Source: Desulfatirhabdium butyrativorans DSM 18734
GTDB lineage: Bacteria; Desulfobacterota; Desulfobacteria; Desulfobacterales; Desulfatirhabdiaceae
Length of the DNA: 64,000 nucleotides
Assembly: GCF_000429925.1 (NCBI RefSeq)
Contig: NZ_AUCU01000004.1
Location: forward strand, 124,001-188,000
Direction of reading: 5' to 3'
The notes below the pieces were generated by a model that searched no databases, was not told where the DNA came from, and was given only the letters and a program-made list of their open reading frames with translations. Below, piece by piece: positions 1 to 8,128 of this stretch. Each line of letters starts with the position of its first letter. The first letter of the stretch is position 1. The position numbers and the translations under genes are program-made.

Positions 1-1
1 G

Positions 2-280
2 CAGATATGACTGCGTTTGGCTACATGCAGTCGCTTCGGAATTTGAGCGTAAAAGCCTATCGCAATGGGGCGAGGCTTCCTCCATCTCGTCAGCAAACAG
101 CATGGCGTCTGATTCGGAAATGGGGTTGGAATTCAACCGGATTTTGGCGCGGCTCTCGTCGTCTTCCACGACCTTCCAGGTATCCGGGCTGCGAGAATCC
201 ATTCGAAAAACCCTGCCAGTCGATTTTTCGACGGCAAAAGGAGCATCTTCCTTTTCAACGAAATCAAAGAGTCGATTCAT
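2..280 (-). CDS. Hypothetical protein, 3' end outside window
   Basis: An open frame runs leftwards from an ATG at 280-278 to the window edge, at least 93 residues, with no stop. It begins MNRLFDFVEKEDAPF and is acidic and soluble, with no membrane segment. A purine-rich GAGAAGGG lies a few bases before the ATG and would serve as a ribosome binding site. I do not recognise the family. Plus-strand frames over the same bases look like shadows: arginine/proline-rich, without a ribosome binding site. The call rests on composition and start context only. Confidence 0.5.
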   Translation of the reverse strand, partial: MNRLFDFVEKEDAPFAVEKSTGRVFRMDSRSPDTWKVVEDDESRAKIRLNSNPISESDAMLFADEMEEASPHCDRLLRSNSEATACSQTQSYL

Positions 281-504
281 TTGACACCCTTCTCGATTGG
301 ATGGTTGCGGGATGACTCGCAGCACAAATATCATCAGCGACGGAACCTTGCCCCCAGCGATGACTTGGGCCGCAACCATCTTCAAATCGAATAGTACGGA
401 TCGATTTCGAAGTCAACATTCAATATCGGTGAACCGGAGAAAATGACAATGCACCCCAGACACACCCGAAGCCTGAACACGAACGGCGCTTAGATGAAAA
501 CTTC

Positions 505-801
505 ATGAGCTGGCTCATGGATATGAAGCCAAAAGAGAGGAAACAAATACTTCATGAAATTGCCCTGTGTAGCCAAACCGGCGCAATCGGGTATTTCGAT
601 GGACAACGGGCCAAGGCCGTTCAAGACTTCCTTAGAATCTTCGCTCTTGCTGAATCATCGATCAAGGCTTTTTCCAAGCGGCATTACGACGAAACGGTAA
701 CTTTCCTGAACGTCTATAGCTTTCTTGCTGCCGTCAAATACGACCTTCCCAAGATTTTCGCTCCTGAACTCGAGATACCCTACCCGGACATCCGGTTTTG
801 A
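505..801 (+). CDS. Hypothetical protein, 98 aa
   Basis: A 98-residue mostly helical frame (MSWLMDMKPKERKQ...) ending in PYPDIRF. It has no signal peptide or transmembrane segment. A strong intrinsic terminator begins 10 bases after the stop, which supports a real transcript end here. No good ribosome binding site precedes the ATG, and a preceding ATG at 494 closes after four codons. The family is not recognised. Confidence 0.5.
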   Translation: MSWLMDMKPKERKQILHEIALCSQTGAIGYFDGQRAKAVQDFLRIFALAESSIKAFSKRHYDETVTFLNVYSFLAAVKYDLPKIFAPELEIPYPDIRF

Positions 802-810
802 TGCGACGAA

Positions 811-850
811 CCCGTCATGCCATGAAACGGTATGGCGGGTTTTCTTTTTC
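811..850 (+). terminator. Rho-independent terminator
   Basis: CCCGTCATGCC and GGTATGGCGGG pair as an 11-bp stem with two G-T pairs around a 7-base loop. It is followed directly by TTTTCTTTTT. It sits right behind the 98-residue gene. Confidence 0.8.
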
Positions 851-1175
851 AGGACAAAGGAAAATGCGGATGTGCTTTCTTGTCCTGCCAGCGAAGCAGC
901 ATTCCAGAAGGGCCAGGTTTGCGATCAGGCGAATGGTATTTTTATAGGCTGGGCGGTTTTCGTCGATCTATGTGGCTATCCGTTCATTTGGCGCTGAAAT
1001 GCTGAACTACAGGATGGAAGAGCCGGAAAGGGATTCTTTCTTGTCTTGGACTCGATAATTTTGGTAGGGTTGACCGAGGGAAGTTTCAGGAAGGTCGCAA
1101 AATCGTGACAGGATCGTGACAAATCACAACCACAAGAATGATCGTTTTTACAACTACTTCATTTTACAAAAAAAG
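851..1175. other. Intergenic, no gene seen
   Basis: About 325 bases between the terminator and tRNA-Glu. The frames present are short and lack ribosome binding sites. The only notable feature is the T-run just past the 3' end of tRNA-Glu on the minus strand (1170-1175 read as A on plus), which probably helps end the tRNA transcript. Confidence 0.5.
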
Positions 1176-1253
1176 TGGCGTCCCCAAGGGGATTCGAACC
1201 CCTGTCGTCGGCGTGAAAGGCCGATGTCCTGGGCCGGGCTAGACGATGGGGAC
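1176..1253 (-). tRNA. tRNA-Glu (UUC)
   Basis: Read on the minus strand the gene starts GTCCCCATCGTCTAG and ends TGGGGAC-G-CCA. The 7-bp acceptor stem (GTCCCCA/TGGGGAC) is complete. The T arm has GGTTCGAATCC. The anticodon loop CTTTCAC gives anticodon TTC. CCA is encoded. It lies 9 bases downstream of tRNA-Lys, so both are probably one transcript. Confidence 0.95.
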
Positions 1254-1262
1254 GCAATGAGA

Positions 1263-1335
1263 TGGGCCGTGCTGGACTCGAACCAGCGACTCTCTGCTTA
1301 AAAGGCAGATACTCTACCTCCTGAGTTAACGGCCC
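1263..1335 (-). tRNA. tRNA-Lys (UUU)
   Basis: Minus-strand sequence begins GGGCCGTTAACTCAG and ends ACGGCCC-A. The acceptor stem GGGCCGT/ACGGCCC is perfect, the T loop is GGTTCGAGTCC, and the anticodon loop CTTTTAA gives TTT. The 3' CCA is not encoded. It is the first gene of a Lys-Glu tRNA pair with a promoter just upstream. Confidence 0.95.
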
Positions 1336-1350
1336 TCTAAGAAAAACGAA

Positions 1351-1380
1351 CTTATAACAAAGGCATTGTCAGGCTGTCAA
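1351..1380 (-). promoter_or_regulatory. Sigma70-type promoter of the tRNA pair
   Basis: On the minus strand TTGACA (1380-1375) is followed after 18 bases by TATAAG (1356-1351); shifting by one base gives TTATAA with a 17-base spacer. The -10 box lies 16 bases before the mature 5' end of tRNA-Lys. The consensus -35 box and position make this a convincing promoter. Confidence 0.7.
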
Positions 1381-1575
1381 CACGTTTTTCCGCCGGATTG
1401 TTCCGATTTGGCCGCTCTGCTGGCACGACCCGCCGAAAACCCGATCTATATATCCTGAATTCCGGAAAAATAGCAAGCGAAAAGTTGGAATCGATTATCA
1501 CCGAAAGATCCCGATCAATGTCATCTGATATGAAGCGACAAGTGCTATAACTTTCAGGAAGCGATAGGGGGATAG

Positions 1576-2787
1576 ATGGATTCCGAAGAACAGATGCGGA
1601 GCAGAATGTCGAGGCGTGATTTTTTGGCCTGTCTGCTTTCCCTGTCTGCAGGTGCAGTCTTTCCGATAAGCGCGCATCCTGTCTTTGCAGACAGTGAGCC
1701 CAAGCCCGTCAAAAAAGCCCTGCATTGGGTTACTGCCAACGATCCTGGTGCGGATTGCCTGCTCTGCCACGATCCTGCAGAAACCCGCAATCCGAAATCC
1801 TTCACGCACGCGGATGGCATTGTCCGATGTCTGCTGTGCGCCCAGCAATGTATCCTTCGCCCCGGTGAGCGCGGAAGATGCCGGGCCAGGAAAAACCAGG
1901 ATGGCGTCTTGATCAGCCTTGTGTATGGCAAGCCGGTTGCCATCCATCTGGACCCCATCGAGAAAAAGCCTTTCTATCATTTTTTGCCGGGTCAATCAGC
2001 CTATTCGATCGGGACTGCCGGATGCCCCCTTTCATGCCAGTTCTGCCAGAATTGGGAAATTTCCCAGGCCATGCCCGAAGACATTCCGGCTGTTTACCGT
2101 TCTGCCCAAAGAATCACGGAGGAGGCGACAGGGCGAAAAGCCCCAATCATTGCCTTTACCTACAACGAGCCGACGGTTTTCTTTGAATACCTGATGGATA
2201 TCGCCCGGTTGGCAAAAGAGGGGGGCATTCGCAGCGTGCTGGTCAGTTGCGGCTTCATGAATCCCGCTCCGCTCAAGGAAATGTGCACTGCGCTCGATGC
2301 CATAAAGATCGATCTGAAGGGATTCTCGCCGGATTTTTACAGAAAGCATTGCAGGGCCGAACTGGCCCCTGTGCTCCGGTCGATCAGGACGGTTTCCCGA
2401 TCGGGCGTTCACCTGGAAATCGTCAACTTGGTCATTCCCGGTCTCAATGACGACAAGCGGATGCTCTCGGCCTTGATCCAATGGGTGGCCGATGAAATCG
2501 GACCCGATGTGCCGCTTCATTTCACGCGGTTTCATCCCGATTACCAGATGCGAAACGTTCCCCCCACACCGGTCGCAACCCTCGAAACCGCTTATGAGAT
2601 GGCCCTCAAGGCCGGTCTCCACTATCCTTACATCGGCAACGTCCCGGCTCATCCGGGAAATCATACCCGATGTCCGCGTTGTCATCGCATCGTCATCGAA
2701 AGAAACGGTTTTTTCGTGCTGTCCACTCACCTTGAAGGAGGCAAATGTCGTTATTGCGGCGCAAGCGTTTCAGGTGTATGGATATAG
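1576..2787 (+). CDS. amrS: AmmeMemoRadiSam system radical SAM enzyme with Tat signal
   Basis: A 403-residue radical SAM protein. Residues 150, 154 and 157 form the CxxxCxxC cluster motif (GCPLSCQFCQNWE). An N-terminal cysteine-containing region (CLLCHDP, CLLCAQQC) and a C-terminal CPRC...CRYC zinc-ribbon-like tail match the AmrS family (long form). The first 35 residues carry SRRDFL followed by a hydrophobic stretch and an SAHPVFA cleavage-like site, a Tat signal, so the folded Fe-S protein may act outside the cytoplasm. The family's reaction is not established. The next gene encodes its usual partners AmrB and AmrA, fused, and also has an export signal. Some 330 bases of repeats separate the two, so a shared transcript is likely but not proven. 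Confidence 0.88.
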   Translation: MDSEEQMRSRMSRRDFLACLLSLSAGAVFPISAHPVFADSEPKPVKKALHWVTANDPGADCLLCHDPAETRNPKSFTHADGIVRCLLCAQQCILRPGERGRCRARKNQDGVLISLVYGKPVAIHLDPIEKKPFYHFLPGQSAYSIGTAGCPLSCQFCQNWEISQAMPEDIPAVYRSAQRITEEATGRKAPIIAFTYNEPTVFFEYLMDIARLAKEGGIRSVLVSCGFMNPAPLKEMCTALDAIKIDLKGFSPDFYRKHCRAELAPVLRSIRTVSRSGVHLEIVNLVIPGLNDDKRMLSALIQWVADEIGPDVPLHFTRFHPDYQMRNVPPTPVATLETAYEMALKAGLHYPYIGNVPAHPGNHTRCPRCHRIVIERNGFFVLSTHLEGGKCRYCGASVSGVWI

Positions 2788-2825
2788 AGGCAATTGCAAG
2801 AGTTCTTCCGCGTCATTTTTTGCAG

Positions 2826-2890
2826 GAGTCAGAAGTTAGAAGTCAGGAGGCAGGAGGCAGGAGGCCGAAGGCTGAAGAAAAGCGGATGAC
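2826..2890. repeat. Heptad tandem repeat (AGTCAGA/AGTCAGG type)
   Basis: Imperfect seven-base units of the form AGTCAGA, AGTCAGG, AGGCAGG run from 2826, then pass into GAAAAGCGGATG, the same junction seen at 43745-43760. It lies between amrS and the AmrB-AmrA gene and encodes nothing recognisable. Confidence 0.7.
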
Positions 2891-2904
2891 GCCTATTTTG
2901 ACGA

Positions 2905-2988
2905 TAGTGCCTGAACGGAATCCCGTTTTAGGTACAACCTGCCCGCAGGCGGCGTGGTGCCCCGCATAAAGGGTTTCCGTTCAGGCGA
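2905..2988. mobile_element. Short MITE-like element (84 bp)
   Basis: Starts TAGTGCCTGAACGGAA and ends TTCCGTTCAGGCGAC, an almost perfect terminal inverted repeat. The interior CCTGCCCGCAGGCGGCG matches the 3' half of the 301-bp copy at 54759. It looks like an internally deleted member of that family. Confidence 0.75.
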
Positions 2989-2998
2989 CATGCAATCC

Positions 2999-3044
2999 TG
3001 GCTTTCGCCGGGGTGACGAAAAATGAGCGTTTTGCAATTGGCTC
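2999..3044. repeat. Half copy of GAGCCAATTGCAAAA element
   Basis: GGCTTTCGCCGGGGTGACG followed by TTTTGCAATTGGCTC. The same block occurs at 19741-19789 and, inverted, at 43669-43713 and 48831. Confidence 0.7.
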
Positions 3045-3117
3045 TGGTGATTTTGTTCAGGCACGAACATAGCTGCGGCGGAACGTCCGCAAGACTCCGA
3101 TCATTCTGGAGGGTACC

Positions 3118-4623
3118 ATGCGCCGTTTTGTTTTTTGGATGATGGTTGTCGCGGTTCTTTTTTGGCAAGGCGTCGCCGAATCCGGCGTCCGGCAGGCAGC
3201 CTACGCCGGAAAGTTCTATCCGGCGCAACCCAGAAAACTGGCTCAGGCAATCGATGATCTGCTGGCGGATGCCATCGATTCCAACCTGCCCAAACCCGTT
3301 GCCATTGTCGTGCCCCACGCCGGGTGGGTGTATTCCGGCAATATCCTGGCCGATGCCTTCCGTCTGGTATCCCGCTATTCTTACGATGTGGTGGTGTTGC
3401 TGGGGACAAACCACACGGCGCACAGCTTGAAGGGGGCCGCCGTCTTCGATGCCGGCGCCTATCGAACGCCTCTGGGGGATGCGGCCGTGGATGAATCCAT
3501 TGCCAAGGCACTGATCGGTCTTGGAAAACCCATGATCGCCGCTCCCGCAGATCATCAGGACGAACATTCTATCGAAGTGGTTCTGCCTTTCGTTCAGAAA
3601 TGTTTCCCAAGCGCCTCTGTTGTGCCGGTGATTGTCGGCGGGTCGAATGCCGCCACCTGGGAGAAGGCGGGGGCGATGCTCGCCAGAATTCTGAAGGGGA
3701 AAAATGCGCTGATCGTTGCGAGCAGCGATCTTTCGCACTATCCCGATGCAGACACCGCCCGAAAAGTCGATCTGCAGACCCTTTCGGCGATTTGCAGCAT
3801 GAATCCGGCTGCTGCAGAAGAACAGATTCATGGTATCGAGCGGGCCAATCGGGGACTTTCCACGGCTGCCTGCGGTCTGATGCCGATCCTGACGGCCATG
3901 AAGGCGGCCAACGATCTGGGAGCGATGCATGCTTCGATCATTTCCTATGCCAACAGCGGAGATACCCTCTTGGGGGACCGAAAGCGTGTGGTCGGCTACG
4001 GCGCCGTAGCCATGACGGTCGAAGATGTGCCTGCTGCTGCCGCGCCCGAAGCCAAAGTGCCCGTTGCCGGCGCCTTTACGGAGGAGCTTACGGCAGAGCA
4101 GAAAGAAACCTTGCTCCGCTTCGCCCGGAAAAGCCTTCAGATGTATCTGGGTTCCGAGACCCTTCCGCTGTTTCGAGACCCGGATCCGGTTTTCTACAGC
4201 CACTGCGGAGCCTTTGTCACTCTGAAGAAACAGGGAAATCTGCGGGGCTGCATCGGACATCTGGAGGCGGACACCAAAATGTACCGGATTGTGGGCAAGA
4301 TGGCCATATCTGCCGCTACGCAAGATCCCCGGTTTTCCCCCCTCGATATCCGCGATCTCCAGGATGTGCATATCGAAATATCCCTTCTGACGCCTTACAG
4401 ACCGGTTGCCTCGTTCAATGACATCGTGGTGGGAAAACACGGTGTGCTGCTCAAAAAATTCGGGCAATATGCCGTATTCCTGCCCCAGGTGGCAACAGAG
4501 CAGGGCTGGGACCGGAGCCAGATGCTCGATCACCTGTGCCGGAAGGCCGGGTTCGATGAAAGCTGCTGGAAAAAGAATGCCAGTTTCGAAGTTTTCGAGG
4601 CGATGGTTTTTGAAGAGCCATGA
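3118..4623 (+). CDS. Exported AmmeMemoRadiSam fusion protein (AmrB/MEMO1 + AmrA/AMMECR1)
   Basis: A 501-residue fusion. Residues 1-22 are a signal peptide (MRRFVFWMMVVAVLFWQGVAES). Residues ~24-300 are a MEMO1-like AmrB domain beginning VRQAAYAGKFYPA, with PHAGWVYSG, GTNHTAHS, DEHSIEVVLPF and SSDLSHY, the conserved His/Asp pattern of the dioxygenase-like fold. Residues ~320-501 are an AMMECR1 domain with the hallmark LRGCIG at 375-380 and QDPRFSPL. AmrA and AmrB usually are separate proteins or a cytoplasmic pair next to AmrS, so the fusion and the export signal are notable. A GGAG ribosome site precedes the ATG. The stop overlaps the next start as ATGA, so the downstream membrane protein is translationally coupled. 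Biochemical function of the system is unknown. Confidence 0.88.
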   Translation: MRRFVFWMMVVAVLFWQGVAESGVRQAAYAGKFYPAQPRKLAQAIDDLLADAIDSNLPKPVAIVVPHAGWVYSGNILADAFRLVSRYSYDVVVLLGTNHTAHSLKGAAVFDAGAYRTPLGDAAVDESIAKALIGLGKPMIAAPADHQDEHSIEVVLPFVQKCFPSASVVPVIVGGSNAATWEKAGAMLARILKGKNALIVASSDLSHYPDADTARKVDLQTLSAICSMNPAAAEEQIHGIERANRGLSTAACGLMPILTAMKAANDLGAMHASIISYANSGDTLLGDRKRVVGYGAVAMTVEDVPAAAAPEAKVPVAGAFTEELTAEQKETLLRFARKSLQMYLGSETLPLFRDPDPVFYSHCGAFVTLKKQGNLRGCIGHLEADTKMYRIVGKMAISAATQDPRFSPLDIRDLQDVHIEISLLTPYRPVASFNDIVVGKHGVLLKKFGQYAVFLPQVATEQGWDRSQMLDHLCRKAGFDESCWKKNASFEVFEAMVFEEP

Positions 4624-6806
4624 GCCCCGCGGTTCGCGTTGCCGCATCCCTGGCCATTGTCGGATTGATCGGCATTCTGGGGCAGGTTGTCTTGCTCCGG
4701 GAAATTGCGGCGGCCTGCCAGGGCTCCGAAGTGATCTGGATTGTCGGGATCGGTGTGTGGCTTTCCGCAAACGCTCTCGGTGTGTGGCGGGGTGCCATAG
4801 GAGCGGGTGCGAGGGGACGGAAAGCGCTCTTCTACGCCGCAGCCCTCGTTTTCCCCTTTCAGGCGCTGACATGCCAGTGGTTTTTTCCGCTTTTCGGTAT
4901 CCCGCTCGGCGTATTGCCTTCCTTCGGTCTGCATCTGGCATTGGTTTGCTGGACGATGTTTCCGGCAGGATGGCTTGCCGGGAAGCTGTTCCGTGCGGGC
5001 CTTCAGGCTTGGGAGCGTCTGGGCGGCAAAATCGCTATGGCCTATGTCATCGAATGCAGCGGCGGCGCGCTCGGAGGCATCCTGAGCGCCGTCTCTTTCG
5101 GATGGGGGATCCAGAACAGCGGACTTCTGGCCTGGGTGGCGTTTCTGGCTGCAGCGGCCGGGCTCCTTTTCGACACTTCCCCAGCAGCGGCTCTGGGGCG
5201 ATCGTTTGCAGCCCTTGTGATGATTGTCATGGGCTGTTGGCTGGGGTTCAATTGGCCGGATCATTTGTTTCCTTCGATCGATGCGGGGCTTTGGGAAGCC
5301 AAACGGGCTGGAGCCGATCGGGTTGTGCAACGGGACAGTCCAAGCGGCCGCATCACCCGGATGGAGAGAAGCGGCCAGTCGCTTCTTCTGGTGAATCATC
5401 AGATGGTTTGGGACAGCGAATCGGCATCGCCCGAAGAGCGGGTTCAGCTTGCCGCGCTGTTTCATCCCCATCCGAAGCGCATGCTTCTGGCCGGAGGTGT
5501 TGTGGACGGCGTCTTGTGGCAGGCGCTTCAGCACCAGCCGGATCGAATCGATATGGTGGAAATGGAGCCGATGCTTGTGCGCATGGCTCCGGAAAACTAT
5601 CCTTCCGCCGATGCGCTCTCCATGGGCTCCGCCGCGACGCGGCTGATCCTGCAGGACCCTCGCCGATTCGTCGTATCGACAACCGAACGATATGACATCA
5701 TCGTTTCAAGCGGCGCAGAGCCCGACAGCGGCGCGGCAAACCGCTTTTTTACCCGGGAGTTTTTTGCGGGCTGCAGCGTCAGACTCAATCCCGGCGGCAT
5801 TCTTTCGCTGAGCATTCCCGGCAGTGAAAATCGGCTTTCTTCCGCCAATCTCTATCGTCTGAGTGCCATTTATCGGGCGCTTCGCGGCGTATTTCCCTGT
5901 GTGCGGGTTTTCCCGGGGGCTACGATGGTTTTCCTGGCCTCCCGCAGCCCGATTGTGCTGGACATGGATGCGGTATCGGCGCGCTACGCCGAAAGAGGGA
6001 TTCGGAGCCGATATGTCCATCCGGCGTACATCCGATATCTGGTGGCAAACGATCGTTTTTCCGAAATCGGGACCCTGCTTTCCCAAAGCACCGCCAGCAT
6101 GAATACGGATGCCATGCCCATCTGCTACGGAACCGGCATCTGGTTGTGGCTCTCCCGCCTCTATCCCCGGCTTGCCCATGTCGATCCCGGATGGCTGTTT
6201 GATCGCGGCGCCCGTTGGTTGTGGGATGTTCTTGCCGCCATTGGTGCCCTGCTGCCGGCCGGGATGCGGAAAAGGGGGAGCGGCGTCGCCAATTCCCTGT
6301 TCTCCGTGGGGTTGGCCGGATTTGCCGGCATGCTGCTCGAAAGCCTGTGGCTTCTGATGTATCAAAGTCAATTCGGCGCGTTGTACCGGGATATCGGCAT
6401 GCTGTTCATGGCCTTCATGGCGGGGATGACGGTGGGAGGATGGCTTGCGGTCCACCGGGAATGGGGGCGGCGCGCCGAACGAATCGCCGTAGCCCTTTTG
6501 GGGGTCGGTTCCCTGGGTTGTGTGGCGCCGCAACGGGGGATGGATTTTCTGCCGGTTGGCATGGGGCTTGGAACCGTTGGCCTGGTGCTCATGCTTGTGG
6601 GCGGAGCGGTTTCGGTGGTGGTGGCCGTCGAGCTTGGGCAGGCTGGCGGCTGGGATGCACGGATTGCCATCGATGAGATGGCGGCAAGCCTGGCCGCGGT
6701 TTTTGGGGGGCTGGTGTTCATTCCTTTTTTCGGGATTGTGGACAGTGCATTCCTGCTCCTGATTGCCTGTTCGGCATGGACGATCAGCGCATGGCGCACG
6801 GCCTAA
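4620..6806 (+). CDS. Membrane-embedded spermidine-synthase-like protein
   Basis: A 728-residue protein. Hydrophobic helices fill residues ~1-220 and ~560-728, flanking a Rossmann methyltransferase-like domain (~225-500) of the spermine/spermidine synthase superfamily. The nucleotide-binding glycine loop is RMLLAGGVVDGVL (~288-300) and DMVEMEPMLVRMA follows. At the place where active aminopropyltransferases have the DxSDP catalytic loop this protein reads IIVSSGAEPDSGAANRFFTREFF, so the usual catalytic Asp is not obviously present and the substrate may differ. The ATG overlaps the previous stop (ATGA), tying it to the AmrB-AmrA fusion. The family (fused MFS/spermidine synthase) is widespread but uncharacterised. 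The membrane topology would place it beside the exported Amr proteins. Confidence 0.8.
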   Translation: MSPAVRVAASLAIVGLIGILGQVVLLREIAAACQGSEVIWIVGIGVWLSANALGVWRGAIGAGARGRKALFYAAALVFPFQALTCQWFFPLFGIPLGVLPSFGLHLALVCWTMFPAGWLAGKLFRAGLQAWERLGGKIAMAYVIECSGGALGGILSAVSFGWGIQNSGLLAWVAFLAAAAGLLFDTSPAAALGRSFAALVMIVMGCWLGFNWPDHLFPSIDAGLWEAKRAGADRVVQRDSPSGRITRMERSGQSLLLVNHQMVWDSESASPEERVQLAALFHPHPKRMLLAGGVVDGVLWQALQHQPDRIDMVEMEPMLVRMAPENYPSADALSMGSAATRLILQDPRRFVVSTTERYDIIVSSGAEPDSGAANRFFTREFFAGCSVRLNPGGILSLSIPGSENRLSSANLYRLSAIYRALRGVFPCVRVFPGATMVFLASRSPIVLDMDAVSARYAERGIRSRYVHPAYIRYLVANDRFSEIGTLLSQSTASMNTDAMPICYGTGIWLWLSRLYPRLAHVDPGWLFDRGARWLWDVLAAIGALLPAGMRKRGSGVANSLFSVGLAGFAGMLLESLWLLMYQSQFGALYRDIGMLFMAFMAGMTVGGWLAVHREWGRRAERIAVALLGVGSLGCVAPQRGMDFLPVGMGLGTVGLVLMLVGGAVSVVVAVELGQAGGWDARIAIDEMAASLAAVFGGLVFIPFFGIVDSAFLLLIACSAWTISAWRTA

Positions 6807-7094
6807 AGCCTATCGCGTAGAAGCCTTGACGGATCAGTCGCCTGCCGTGTATGGGTGCTGAAATGGTATGGCGCCCCGTTGGCTTTGGTGTTGCAAAGTG
6901 TTGCCGCATAACTTTCCATTTTTTCCATATCTATACATTCTACTTTACATCTTCTCCATTATCGTGTACCGTAATCCCCAGCCTGAATCATCCAAATCAT
7001 CCAAATAAAAGTGCATGGCGGTATCGACGGCCTCGTGGATGAAAATCCGGCCGTCATTCCGGCGGAAGCCGGGGCTGCGGGCCTATGGAATTTC

Positions 7095-7142
7095 GATTAC
7101 GACAACGACAACGACAACGATAACGATAACGATAACGATAAT
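7095..7142. repeat. Hexamer array (GAYAAC)8
   Basis: Eight six-base units: GATTAC, three GACAAC, three GATAAC, one GATAAT. Part of the 452-base gap 6807-7258, which otherwise holds no gene I can support. A much longer array of the same type is at 40908. Confidence 0.85.
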
Positions 7143-7185
7143 TTCCAGCGTTGCGGAGAGAGATATTTTCACGATCCATCTTCAA

Positions 7186-7248
7186 CCCATCACCCATCAC
7201 CCATAGCCCATAGCCTATTGCCCATCACCCATAACCCATAGCCTATCG
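7186..7248. repeat. Heptad array (CCCATCA)9 upstream of lexA
   Basis: Nine consecutive seven-base units: CCCATCA twice, CCCATAG twice, CCTATTG, CCCATCA, CCCATAA, CCCATAG, CCTATCG. It ends 10 bases before the lexA start, so it lies in the lexA leader or promoter. I could not identify a LexA operator by eye. Confidence 0.85.
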
Positions 7249-7258
7249 CCCGAATATC

Positions 7259-7903
7259 ATGAACGATCTGACCCACACCCAACGCCATGTGCTGGAATAT
7301 TTCCAGCAGGAAATCGTCCGAAGCGGCCGAACGCCCAGTTTGCGGAAGGCAGCCGAGGCCCTTGGGGTTACCCATGCGGCCGTATCCCAGCACCTGAAGG
7401 TTCTCGAAGCCCGGGGCTACCTGAAGCGGGACAGGCGCTACGGCAGAGATCTGCATTTCCCGGGGCGGGGCGAAATGCCCCGGATCGGTCGGCGCTGGCG
7501 GGAAGTTCCGGTTGTCGGCCGAATCACGGCCGGGCTTCCCATGTATGCCCAGCAGCAATGGGAGGAAGGCATTGTGGTGGATGCCGCCGTTTTCGGGGGC
7601 CAAAGCCTCTTCGCCCTGCGGGTTCAGGGCGATTCCATGACCGGTGTAGGCATTCTCGATGGGGATATCGCCATCTGTGAACCCCGTCAATATGCCGAAG
7701 ACGGCGAAATCGTCGTGGCCCTCATCCACGAGGAAGAGGCGACCGTCAAACGCTTTTTCCGGCATGCCGATCACATTGCCCTGCATCCCGAAAATCCGGC
7801 GTACAGTATCATGCGTTACGGGTTTTCCGAGGTGCTGATCCAAGGCAAGGTGGTCGGCATCTACCGCGGGCCGGAGACAATGGCCCGGTTGCATGGGGGG
7901 TGA
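7259..7903 (+). CDS. lexA: LexA SOS repressor
   Basis: A 214-residue LexA. The winged-helix N terminus (residues ~1-65) has the recognition helix THAAVSQHLKVLEARGYL. The self-cleavage site is A91-G92 (RITAGLP). The peptidase dyad is S126 (QGDSM) and K164 (ATVKRF). Under DNA damage RecA promotes self-cleavage and derepression. It heads a run of DUF72, imuB-like and dnaE2 genes, the usual LexA-controlled mutagenesis set, so it probably regulates both itself and them. The start is preceded directly by a heptad repeat array, with no strong Shine-Dalgarno; MNDLTHTQRHVL matches the usual LexA N terminus, which fixes the start. Confidence 0.93.
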   Translation: MNDLTHTQRHVLEYFQQEIVRSGRTPSLRKAAEALGVTHAAVSQHLKVLEARGYLKRDRRYGRDLHFPGRGEMPRIGRRWREVPVVGRITAGLPMYAQQQWEEGIVVDAAVFGGQSLFALRVQGDSMTGVGILDGDIAICEPRQYAEDGEIVVALIHEEEATVKRFFRHADHIALHPENPAYSIMRYGFSEVLIQGKVVGIYRGPETMARLHGG

Positions 7904-7907
7904 GGGG

Positions 7908-7951
7908 AAGGGAGGCAGAAGTCAGAAGTCAGGAGTCAGAAGTCGGAAGGA
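7908..7951. repeat. Heptad array (AGTCAGA type)
   Basis: Units GGAGGCA, GAAGTCA, GAAGTCA, GGAGTCA, GAAGTCG, GAAGG directly after the lexA stop. Same family as 2826, 10175, 35630, 42083 and 43716. Confidence 0.75.
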
Positions 7952-8051
7952 AAGAGGATGTGTTCTATTGTTACAAGGCCGTGTAACGGGCTTTCATCCA
8001 CATGGGTGTAGAATCGGATGTTGCGTCCGGCCGCATGGCTTATGTCAGAAC

Positions 8052-8080
8052 GTAGGGGCGGGTTTTCAACCCGCCCCTGC
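8052..8080. repeat. GTAGGGGCG palindrome
   Basis: GTAGGGGCGGGTT-TTC-AACCCGCCCCTGC, a 13-base arm inverted repeat. Near-identical copies lie at 51269-51297 and, with another centre, at 41915-41942 and 58754-58781. Confidence 0.75.
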
Positions 8081-8128
8081 TGGCGAATGCGATCGAGATT
8101 CCGACGACGATTCGGAGCGATTGGGACA

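Noticed and set aside
2905-2988. Hairpin-rich short repeats taken as terminators or CRISPR-like repeats
   Set aside because: No U-run follows and there are no regularly spaced unique spacers; the terminal inverted repeats match the MITE family.
2893-4941. Long minus-strand open frame (682 codons) opposite the AmrB-AmrA fusion
   Set aside because: Composition is Arg/His/Gly-rich without domain signals, and the plus strand encodes recognised domains.
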